Positions 33,301-42,300 of a stretch of DNA of 64,000 nucleotides are shown piece by piece. The notes under the pieces are model-generated. The model searched no databases and had not been told where the DNA came from. It was given only the letters and a program-made list of their open reading frames with translations. Positions within the stretch are counted from its first letter, which is position 1; each line of letters opens with the position of its first letter. The position numbers were made by a program, and so were the translations under genes. This stretch comes from Anaeramoeba flamelloides (Eukaryota > Metamonada > Anaeramoebidae). The stretch is from positions 4,712,001 to 4,776,000 of the forward strand of contig JANTQA010000026.1 of NCBI GenBank assembly GCA_027625915.1, written 5' to 3'.

Positions 33301-34480
33301 TTTCAGAATCGAAATCAATTGAAAGCTGGTCATTGTTTGAATTATTGTCATATTCTTTATTATTACCATTTCCATAATTTTCATTTATTTCATTTGTTTC
33401 TTTTAAATTATCAGAATCAGAATTGGAATTGGAATTGGAATTGGAATTGTAGATGTCATTATAGCTTTCATTATCACTTTCATTATCATTCTTAACTTCG
33501 ATCTCATCATCATAATCAATATCACTTTCATTATCATTCCTAACTTCAGGATCCTCATCATATTCAATTTGGTCTTCTTCATCATCCCCTTCATATTCGT
33601 TGTCGTCGTCACCATCATCATTATCATCTTCATATTCATTTTCATTTTCTTCACCTTCATCTTCGTCTTCGTCTTCATCCTCGTCCTCATCTTCATATTG
33701 GTCTTCGATCTCATCGTCGTTGCCCTGTGATTCATTATTCTCTTCGCCATCGTCCTCATCATCGTCCTCAGTTGTGTATTCAATGTTTTCTTCATTTTCA
33801 TCGTATTGATCATCGAACGATTCTTCTGAAGTAAAAAAATTATAGCCAGGGTTCTCAAATACACAAGACGGGCATTCATTTTCTTGATTAGAAACACCGT
33901 TCTCTCTTTTTGAAAGCAATTCCCGGCAAATTTCATCTTCAGAATCAAGGTCCTCCTCTATTAAATAGATTTTTCGAATTGGTTCGTTGAGAACTTTTCG
34001 TGTTCCATGCTCATTGAAATCATTTTTAAGAAGATGAAGAATTGGTACAAATTTTTCCTTAATTTTGTCCGGATAGTTTATAAGCTCGGGAATTTCAAAA
34101 ATGTTCTCAGAACTGAAATCATAATAATCGATCAGTATTTGTTGAAAGGTCCTTAAATTTTCCTGGATTTGGGTGTTCAGTAATGGTGTTAAAACAAAAC
34201 TTAATTTCTGTGTTGGGATAATGAAGTTAATTGCATTTATCAGAAATAATGCATTCGATGCAAAAAGATCCTCTTCACGAAGATCAGGAACTTGTAATAA
34301 TTCAGAAACCCATTTTAAAACACCTGTGCTTGTTACTTTAAGCTCCTTTGTTTTTTTTTTTTTTTGAATCCGTGTTCGGAGTGTTTTCATAGCACTCCTT
34401 CTTCGAGATCTTTTTTTTTTTTTTTTGTTTTTTTCTTTTTCTTTTTCTTTATCTTTTGTATTCTCTTTTATTTCGCTCAT
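30317..34480 (-). CDS. Large low-complexity protein with N-terminal calponin-homology-like domain
   Basis: Single exon, 1387 aa. A basic leader precedes residues about 53-155, which read GVLKWVSELLQVPDL..LFLINAINFIIP...NLRTFQQIL, ending FVPILHLLK, and look like a single CH domain (actin or microtubule-linked proteins; assignment by pattern only). Residues about 220-410 are strongly acidic (runs of D/E with N and S), and about 440-780 are K/E/R/N coiled-coil-like tracts. Residues about 800-1143 are the only other ordinary-composition region. It includes a possible PH-like stretch (GKIWFEKKKIVLSID..HISFRFKN) that I do not identify further. The tail (1144-1387) is K/S/N repeats. No introns, unlike its neighbours. 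Function unknown; a cytoskeletal scaffold is a reasonable inference. Confidence 0.75.
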   Translation of the reverse strand: MSEIKENTKDKEKEKEKNKKKKKRSRRRSAMKTLRTRIQKKKKTKELKVTSTGVLKWVSELLQVPDLREEDLFASNALFLINAINFIIPTQKLSFVLTPLLNTQIQENLRTFQQILIDYYDFSSENIFEIPELINYPDKIKEKFVPILHLLKNDFNEHGTRKVLNEPIRKIYLIEEDLDSEDEICRELLSKRENGVSNQENECPSCVFENPGYNFFTSEESFDDQYDENEENIEYTTEDDDEDDGEENNESQGNDDEIEDQYEDEDEDEDEDEDEGEENENEYEDDNDDGDDDNEYEGDDEEDQIEYDEDPEVRNDNESDIDYDDEIEVKNDNESDNESYNDIYNSNSNSNSNSDSDNLKETNEINENYGNGNNKEYDNNSNNDQLSIDFDSEISKSEENSDNIDDSDIENELKKFNEPEFWSDKFRDSLEKKNIPLIKQNQRLEKEKQKENKNEYKNENQKNENENEKENENENENDEDELLKEIRMIQDKKMKKEKELNFLKTQEDELTRRLSRLYLSPIRLNSQDNYNTKLIKSQSSNLFFDNNNIKTMTKSKSNGNKLENGSFQINKFSKNENNNKRKKDEENEKRKEERERNNKKEEEEERDKEKGNEKEKEKRERKEKKEKRKEEREERKGGKYKEKEKNKKKEKEKEKEKEKRKEKQKQVRNNVKAKNQKKGEKQGIGEMEGKERGGRKKKRRERNLIRKSKSTNTRRLKIENNLQIRMGITESHKLYQEKKNTRKKKESKKRKEKRNNNNLKKYQGEKKLKPKRKSARRSKILKHKNDDKEINIDLINKNTLECLDIRDKNYFEQKYFEKYLRLILKKKIPFSRLEILFLLNCFDSWQKVNFDLVLKNKKENIKQFLLLIKKKFEKSYNESQKWCRIGTFNSPIEIDNSGNALYRTGKIWFEKKKIVLSIDSLGKIFECSWKKDLKLMINYEHLNQCVLIYQNKKHISFRFKNKHDKRIITFSLLRYINSKGKDQLIGNNPTIKENVITQEQLYPIILPPHLQVNSKNQQFLVNQVVLQTELIIGSKKPLQLINQYYKKGKLFFQIHMVVNRYVPYESCILILLENKIQLIKKKNQKKPHDLLYDRIINQDYNKKDHRFFTINLKSEVKNHIKKHQFVLGTKLESKFLKNSISYFIKKWMTKNKKSAKNNESISNNLKSTKNKRSKKNKKISNDNERIKKNNKSISNDKHISKNKKISNNKKSSKNKNSKKNKKISNDNKRMKKNNKSISDDKKISKNKKISKNKSSSKNKRSISENKSITKDNERISKNNKSISNDKNISKTKKISNNKKSSKNKKSKKNKKSSKNKRSISENKSITKDKRISKNNKSISNDKNISKTKKNTKEQMKKKKNKKSNSNKNGNGKGNVKERKNKKKRKQK
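30390..31020 (-). repeat. Degenerate tandem repeats encoding the K/S/N tail
   Basis: Short units such as SISKNKK and KISNDNK repeat through the C-terminal tail. A longer block encoding KNKRSISENKSITKD...RISKNNKSISNDKNIS occurs twice almost unchanged (about 30438-30545 and 30604-30715), which indicates recent duplication. Confidence 0.8.
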
Positions 34481-35194
34481 TACAGAGAAACAAAAATTTT
34501 TGGTATTGGTTTGAAAATTTAAAAGATTGGTATAATGTTATTGGGTTAATTTGTGTGATTGTAAAGATATTATTTTAAAGGAAAAATTTTAAAAAACAAA
34601 TTAGAAGAAACAATTAAAATTTGAAAAAATGAAAATTAATCAAAAAAGAAGGGTACTAATTCATAACTATTTCAAGTATTTTCAGTACTAGATTAATTAC
34701 AAAATCAAAATTTCAATTGAATTGTTTTTTTCTTCCTTTTGAATAGTTTTTTCCTTTTCGAAAGGAAAAGAAACAAACAAGCATTTTTGTTTAACATGAA
34801 CTATTGTATAAAAGAGTAAACTTTAAAGAAGTGTAAAGAGAGGGAAGTTGTGAACACTGTTCAACCGAATGTATTTACTCACAAAGATTTTATGTTCTAT
34901 GATTATAATCCACAAAATGATCAAGAGTCGTAATGTTTTACCTATTAACAATTTATTGCTTCGAACTCCAATTTTTGTTTTTTTCCCTAAGACAAAAAAG
35001 TTATCCTTTTTCAAAGATTCAATTAAACCTGATATCTCAACAACTTGTTTATCAATTTTTTGTGAAATCAATTATTATTTTTAAAAGGATCAACTTGTTA
35101 GATATAATTTTCCTAAAAAAGATAAAATCTTTCATGATGGTTTTTTGGGGAGGTTAATACATTTATGAAAAAATTTTTTTAAAAAAAAAATCAA

Positions 35195-36105
35195 ACATTC
35201 TCTAATTTTTCACTTTTGAAATAACTTCAATTATAATAAACACTATTGGTTTATAAAATATCTTGGATCAAAGTTATTTTTCCATACATTTTATAATTTA
35301 AGTTGTAATATCCGGTTTTCCAGGTTCTATTTTCGATTTTTTTACAATTTAATAATTCAAAAATTTGTATATTTTTTTTTTCACAGTTAAGTGGTTAGAA
35401 TCATATATTTTAAAAATTATTTTAAATTTGATAAATAGATTTCAAATGGATACCCAATTATTCTAACTATTAAAGAATTATTTATTGAAATAAATTGAAA
35501 AAATATTTTTTTTTTGATTTTCCATTTGGTTTTTTCTAATTTTTGGAATAAACAGAAAATCTAAGAAATTTCTGGATTATTTCAAAAAGTTAAAAAAACC
35601 CGCCCTTAGCTTTTCCAAAATTTAAAAGAATTGAGTAAAATCAAAGATTTTTTTCGATTCCATAAAATTTTGGAAAACCTCAAGAAAAGTTAGGCACTCT
35701 AAGGGCACTTTTGTTAGTTTTTCGAAAATTTACAAGAATAAAATAAAACCTTTTGATTTTTCTCTATTTTTTCGAATTCTGGAAAACCTAGGACACTTTC
35801 AATTATTATCACAAGATTTTTTTTTCTCTATTTCAGTTTTATTAGATGATTACAATATTTTTAAAACTATGCATTATTGTCTACATAATTAAGTATCTCC
35901 AAGTAGAATTCAACTAAAATTCATTCTTCCCTTTATTTTTAATTTTTTTACTCAGTCAAAAACACCTTTACTTCTCGACACCGAGACTTTTATAAAAGTG
36001 TGTTAGACTAACAACAATAAATACAATAGCGTCATGAATTTGGAGTTCTTGGATTTTGATTATACTATGAATAAACTTTATTATTAAAGATGAAAGGTTA
36101 ATGAA
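35195..36105 (+). repeat. Dispersed repeat E, copy 1 (interrupted by palindromic modules)
   Basis: Landmarks shared with copies 2 and 3 are CACAGTTAAGTGGTTA, ATTTCAGTTTTATTAGAT, AAGTATCTCCAAG and ACAATAAATACAATAG. About 0.6 kb of its own sequence is split at 35515-35800 by a series of palindromes. No frame; type of element unknown. Confidence 0.7.
35515..35800. repeat. Palindromic modules P2-P1-P1 inside repeat E copy 1
   Basis: P2 (about 35525-35600) and two P1 palindromes (about 35605-35690 and 35710-35790) in series. Connectors read CTCAAGAAAAGTTAGGCACT and CCTAGGACAC. The third copy of repeat E has no insert at this point. Confidence 0.75.
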
Positions 36106-36174
36106 CGTTTTAAATTTGCCTAACTTTTTTTTTTCTATTTTATTTTTTCACGCTATGATTTAAAATGAAAAAAT

Positions 36175-36765
36175 TTGAAATTTTTTTTTTCACAGTTAAT
36201 GTTAGAATCATATATTTTAAAAACTATTTTAAATTTGATAAATAGACTTCAAATGGGTACCGAGATATTTTGACTATTATAGAATTATGTATTTATATAA
36301 ATTGGAAAAAATATTTTGTTTTTTGATTTTCCATTAGGTTTTTTTTAATTTTTGAAATTAACTGAAATTTTTAGAAATTTTCGGTTTATTCTAAAAAGTA
36401 AAAAAAAAACATAGGACACTTACAATAATTACAACAAAAATTACCACAAAAATTTTTTTTTAGCTATTTCAGTTTATTAGATAAGTACTAAAATTTTCAA
36501 AAATATTCGTCATTTTCTACGAAAGTAAGTATCTACGAGTTAAATTAAACTAAAATTCTTTCTTCCCTTTCTTTGAAATTTTTTTACCCAATCAAAAAAA
36601 CTTTAACTTCTCGATTAGAGACTTTTGAAAAATGGTAGTCAGACTAAAAACAATAAATACAATAACATCATCAATTGGAAGTTCTGTATTTTTTATTCGG
36701 TTGCAATTTAAGGAAATTATTATTAACAATGTAAGATTATGGAATGTAGCTATTTTTACTTTTTT
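36175..36765 (+). repeat. Dispersed repeat E, copy 2 (single palindromic module)
   Basis: Matches copy 1 from CACAGTTAATGTTAGAATC onward and lacks copy 1's left end. One P2 palindrome (about 36325-36415, bounded by CATTAGG and CATAGGACACT) lies at the same internal point as the longer array in copy 1. Confidence 0.7.
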
Positions 36766-37224
36766 TTTTTCAATTTTATTTTTTCATTATTGGGAATAGA
36801 TAGATAATTTTCTAATTATTACTTAACATATACAAAGGACATATATGAAATATATTAAGGTATTTAAATAGAAAAATAATATTATGAATATATTCCTTGG
36901 TGTATTATAATAACTTGGTAGGTGATTTTTTCAAGGGGAGCAAAATTAATAACTAAATAAAAAAGTCAATAAATTCTATCTTTTTCATAAAAAATTATTT
37001 TTCGAATATTTGTAGAATAAATGAGAAAATAATTTACTTAAATTTTCCAATTTTTGTTCTCTTTTTCATTTCAAATTAATATTTTATCAAGAAATTGATA
37101 CAAATTTGTTTTCTCTATTTTTTTTTTTTTGGTAATTTTGTAAATATAATAAATGAATTTTTGAGAAATCATTATTTAGAACACTCGCCTGAAAAAATAA
37201 AATTGTAATAAAAAAGTGAGATAA

Positions 37225-37885
37225 AACTAATATGTTCCTTCATCTTTCATTATTAGTAATAATTTGCTTTATTCGTAATAGAATCAAAATTACAGACTTT
37301 CAAATTTATGAAACTATTGTATTTATTATTGTTCGTCTAACCACCATTTTTCAAAAGTCTTTAGTCAAGAAAAAAAGGTGTTTTTAGGGGGGGGGGGGTG
37401 TACAAATTCCAAATAAACTGAGGATGAATTGTACTTTAATTCAGCTTGGAGATACTTACTTTGATGGATAATAACGAATAGTTTTGAAATTTTAGTAATC
37501 ATCTAATAAAACTGAAATCAATGCAAAAAATTCGAAATAATAATTATTATTAAATCAAAAAAAAAATCTTTTTTTTAATTTATTGAATAAATAATTCTTA
37601 AATAATGTAAATAGTTGATTACCCATTTGAATGATATTAATTAAATTTAAAATACTTTTTGTAATATCTGATTATAACCACTTAACTGTCAAAAAAAAAA
37701 TATTCGCACTTTTTTTGAATTATTATATTGTAAAAAAAATATTAATAGAAACTGAAAAATTGGATTTTTCAATTTAAATTGTTAAATATCTTGGAAAATA
37801 AACTTTGATCCAAGATCTTTTATAAAGCAATATTGTTTATTCTCAATGGAGTTATGAAAAAGCGAAAAATTAGCATGGGTAACAT
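37225..37885 (-). repeat. Dispersed repeat E, copy 3 (empty site)
   Basis: Inverted relative to copies 1 and 2 and homologous across the full length of copy 1. At about 37520-37560 it runs straight through where the other copies carry palindromic modules, so it represents the uninterrupted form. A G-run (37387-37398) is peculiar to this copy. Confidence 0.7.
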
Positions 37886-38231
37886 TTTTTTTTTAAAAAA
37901 ATTTTTTCATATTCGTGTGTCGTTATGTAATTAGAATCAATTTAATATTTTTTTTCCTATTTAAATTTTTTTTTTTTTTGAGAAATAATAAATTACATCT
38001 CAAATTTCAAAAGGGAAAATCATATTAGTGATGTAATTCTAATACCTAATTGATTTTATCCATAAACTTTGATTAATTTTCAACAACTATCAAATTCTAG
38101 AGAAATAATCTGGAAAATTGAAATAGAAAGATTTAATATTAATTCGAGAATAATTTTCATGTACTTTTCTATTTTTGTTGTTAATAAACTTAATTTGAAA
38201 AAATTTTTGATAATTATTATTTGAACAATGT

Positions 38232-38987
38232 TTAAGGGATTAGCATCTACCAAGGAGAAGCCTAGGATCAAAGTATGTTGTTATTGGACCAAATCACATA
38301 TGTGTTACATGGTTCAAATGTCTCTAAAAAATCGATTGTAAAGTAGTAATATTTGTTGATCTCATCAATTAAAAATGATATATGTATTAGTAAAAAACCA
38401 AGCAAATTTAGAATAAAATCTGCATTTCGCCATAAATTTTATGATTGAATTATCAATATTCATACTACAAAGTCGAAAAATATCTATCTTAAATTTATGG
38501 TGAAATGTTGATTAGTTATTAAAAAATTCGTTTTTTTTTAAAAAATCAAATAATTAACAAATAAAGTTTTTTGTCAAATTATTTCTCAAATCATGCAAAT
38601 ATATTGATGCTATAATTAGAATTATCAAAAGCAAACAAAACTAATCAGTCTTTGTACTTTTATGTTGATGATTATTGAGTTAATCTTTGAAATATAAAAA
38701 ATTCTAAAAATAGTTACTTTTGGAAGTTCTAAATCTAAATTATTAAATACTAGAATACTTTATTTTGGGTTTTTATTTTTAGATTTGGAAAAGGAATTCA
38801 AAAAAATTTTTTTCAAAATGAAATTTTTTAATTGTGATCATTAGTAAAAAATGTAATAATTTATTGTGCAATAAGATTTCTAATAGATTTTTTAGAGCTA
38901 TTCGAGCCATGGTGCACTAATATCATTTACACCCAATTACAACATACTTTGATTATAGAGAAATCTAGGGTGACGCTAATCCCTTAA
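38232..38987. mobile_element. TTAA-flanked foldback DNA element
   Basis: Both ends are TTAA followed by inverted GGGATTAGC. The subterminal inverted similarity continues as AATCAAAGTATGTTGT-type sequence on the right and ATCAAAGTATGTTGT on the left, over roughly 60-90 bp. A further internal hairpin pairs CATTTCGCCATAAATTT (about 38424) with AAATTTATGGTGAAATG (about 38492). No transposase. TTAA flanks fit a piggyBac-type non-autonomous element, though a TA-flanked alternative cannot be excluded. A lone end of the same type is at 62050. Confidence 0.65.
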
Positions 38988-39372
38988 ACCCCGAAAGTTT
39001 TTCCTATTCAAATTTAAAAGGCCATTAATCTTTGAATAAAAAATTGTATTTACATTAAACCCCAAGAAAAGGATTCTGATAATTATTCGTTTTTAAAAAT
39101 CATCTAGATTTCATGTACTTAATTTAAAAATGTCACAAATATTTTTATTTATCGATTAAAAAGAGTTTTTCCTTTCCATTACTCTGAAAGTCTGGATTAG
39201 TCCTAAAGAAGAAAGGTTATCAAAAATCCTAAACAGCCAACTCCCAATTTTTGCAATGTAAAAAATAACAAAACATCTTTATACCATTGAGAGAATAGTA
39301 ATTGTAAACCCATATGACATTTCATTTTTTCTCAAAAATATCTAATAGGACTTTTTTGAATCTTTTACAATC

Positions 39373-42300
39373 ATGACTTACCAAGGTGCTTTAAGAATTG
39401 ATATTTGGTCACCTCAAAAGCTTGCGAAAGTGTACACAACCCTCTTAATTTTCACGTTAATCATTTTAATCCTCTCAGAAAGAGGCCCATCAAATTACCA
39501 GATTGTTCAACAATCTTACGAAGTAAACCAGACATACCCAATGAATTTCAGGTTCCAAATTGAAAACCTTAACCGCCTTCATCTTTTTTTGTCACCAGAA
39601 GTAATCTTAAGAAGCAAATTTGTTTTGGGTGTTGTTTTAACCCCTTTGATCAAAGTGAAAGTTCAAGGAACAAACAATTTAAATTCAAACAACACACACA
39701 CAATTTCAGATTCAAACAAAGAATTTAGAGTTCATCTAAGCTGCCCAGTACTTTTCTTTTTTTTTTTTTTTTTGTTTTTTATTTTTTGGTAATTTTTATT
39801 GTTACGGGTTTCTCTAAACTTTTTCAAGAAAAAGAAAAATACCTTTTTTTCTTGTTTTTTATGATTTAGCGTTCACAGCAATTGATCCTTCGGATTCAAT
39901 TTGACAATAAATTTAATACGTGCTTTACTTGTTATTAAGAAAAGAAGAATAAATTTGCAAATTCTGCTGTTTTATAAAAGATCCTTCGAAAAGTTTAAGT
40001 TTTCCCAAACCGCTTAAAACGGATGTATTAGAAATTTGAAAGTACTACTTTCGAAAGCTTTTATTCTGCACTTTTTTAAAACGGCTGTATGAAGGAATTA
40101 ACTTTTTTTGTTTTTTCTTCAAAAGTGCTTTTATTGGAATTTATTGTTTTTTCGAATTGTCTATATGTTCTGTCATAAAAATCATAAAGTAACTCAAGTT
40201 TCTTTTCAATGGTATAAAATCATATCAGCTCAATATTTTCTTTTTTCAAAGAAAGAAAGAGCAACTAACTTGGCAAATCCTCAAGAAAAACCACAAGTAT
40301 GGATAAAACAATTATTGATATTTGAAGGCTCAATGTGAAAAAATTTTCACTTCATTTTCTTTGTAAATTGTTCTGTTACAAATAGAGTTTTCAAATCACG
40401 CATATTGTAATTTGTGATCTCTCTATTCATCTGTTTTGCCCTTTCTTTTTGTTTGTTTTTTATTGTATAGATTGGTTGAACTTAGAATCCTAAATGAAAG
40501 AAATATTAAAGAATTGGCAAAAGAAACAATCAAGCTGAAAATTTTATCCCATTTAAATTTCAAATAACAGAAGAATAAAAAAATATTTATTTCAAGCCAA
40601 ATAGATCAGATAGTATCCTAACAACACTCAAAGTTGAATTAAAGAATAATGTACACTGAAACTATGAGCCTTAAGTTCAGCCATTATGGTGTCAATTTTC
40701 TTTTGGAATATAATTATTTTTTAATCCTTATTTATGAGTGACTACTTTGAATTAATAACAAACCAAGGTGTAGTGACCATTTTCACGAGAAGACGGCAGT
40801 TTTAAAATCAGCCATATTTGCACAGTATTGTTGTTCACCAATCATACATTGCATAATATAATAACAGTCTAGTTCCTAATTACAAAATTATCTTTTTAAT
40901 CAAATCATTTTTTTGTGATTTTAATATCTTGTATTTGTTGCACTGTTTTTTATGAATTGAAAAAATCGACAACTCAAACCAATTAATTTTTTTAATAAAA
41001 GTGCCAAAGAGCCAACTGTCAATTTCCAATTTAAATGGATGTTAATTATCAATTTTGAAGACAATCATATTAGTTTCTGAATGTCACTCCTTGAAGCATT
41101 TTGAGGATCCACAAGATTTTTTTTTCCTTTTTTTCATATTTTTCAAAAGAGTTCTTTTTTACTGAGAGAATCCAACAAAATCCTTACTTTGTCAAATATA
41201 AAGGGTTACAAAATAACCACAAATTAGATTAAATCGGATTAAATTGATTGTGTACTTAAAGAAAACAATTTGTTTTAAATTGAAGAAATTTGAATATTTG
41301 GAAATTATAAACAAGAAAAAGATTGATTTTTTCTTTTTTTTTGGCAAACTCTGTATTTTAGAATGGTGCGAAACTTTATTTTTAGTTTTGATTTTTTGAA
41401 AATGTTTTTTTTATATTTTTTTTATTTGATTGGAGACATATAAATGTTTTTATTTGGATTTTTTATGTCATTGAGATTCTATTAATTTTTTTTTTTTGTT
41501 AATTGATAATACTTTTATTGTTATTTGATTGAATTTTTTCCAATGAGATCCTCTATTATTATTTTTTTTTTTTAAATTTGAATTTTTAATTTTTTCAACC
41601 AAAAAAAGTCTATTTTCACATTATAATTTTTAGAGTAGTAAGTCACCCCGAGTATGAAGGAAATCCATGGTTGTGTCTATACCCCCAATAACCGAAAAAA
41701 TATTCAATTTAATCGAAATTATTTTTCCCCTTTGTTATACTGTATCAAATCGACTCTATATTGAAATTTTTATAATTAAAATCATAAACTGAAATTTGTT
41801 TTCAAAGTTCATATGTTTCCTCATCTTTTGTTAGGATTGGTTTAAAACAAAAGATAGTGGGAATTTTGTAACAATAAACCCAATACAAAAACACAAGAAT
41901 TCCAATAAACAGGTGCATTGTAATCATAATATTAATTAACCAAACAAAAATTTTTAATGTTGATTTTTTATTTTATTTTTGTGACAATCCTTGATCTTCT
42001 AAAAGCAAAAATAATAAGAAAATTAGAATTAATCTTGTTAAGGGAGTAGTCATTTTTGAAAATAAAATGAAATCTTGTCAAGATCTTGAAAATTTTTTTT
42101 TTTGTAATTTGTGTTTCGACTTATGAAATGTATGAGTTAGTCTCATTTAAATAATTTATTGATTTGAGTCTATTTTTTGAAATTCAAAATTTGCATGTTT
42201 CCAATATAAAACGAAAAAAAGTAACCTATTATTTTATTTAAGAATTAAGTTAATTCTTGAAAATGGGAGAACAAATTTTTCGTTTTATGTTGGAAAGTAT

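Larger units (their letters stand above)
34481..39372. other. 4.9-kb divergent intergenic region rich in repeats
   Basis: Lies between the 5' ends of the CH-domain and TMEM181 genes. Holds three copies of one repeat family (35195-36105, 36175-36765, 37225-37885), palindromic modules inside the first two, and a TTAA-flanked foldback element (38232-38987). A run of about 12 G lies at 37387-37398. No gene recognised. Confidence 0.65.

Noticed and set aside
32435-33948. Long phenylalanine/serine-rich frames on the plus strand and methionine-rich frames on the minus strand
   Set aside because: Shadow frames of the K/E and D/E-rich tracts of the CH-domain gene.
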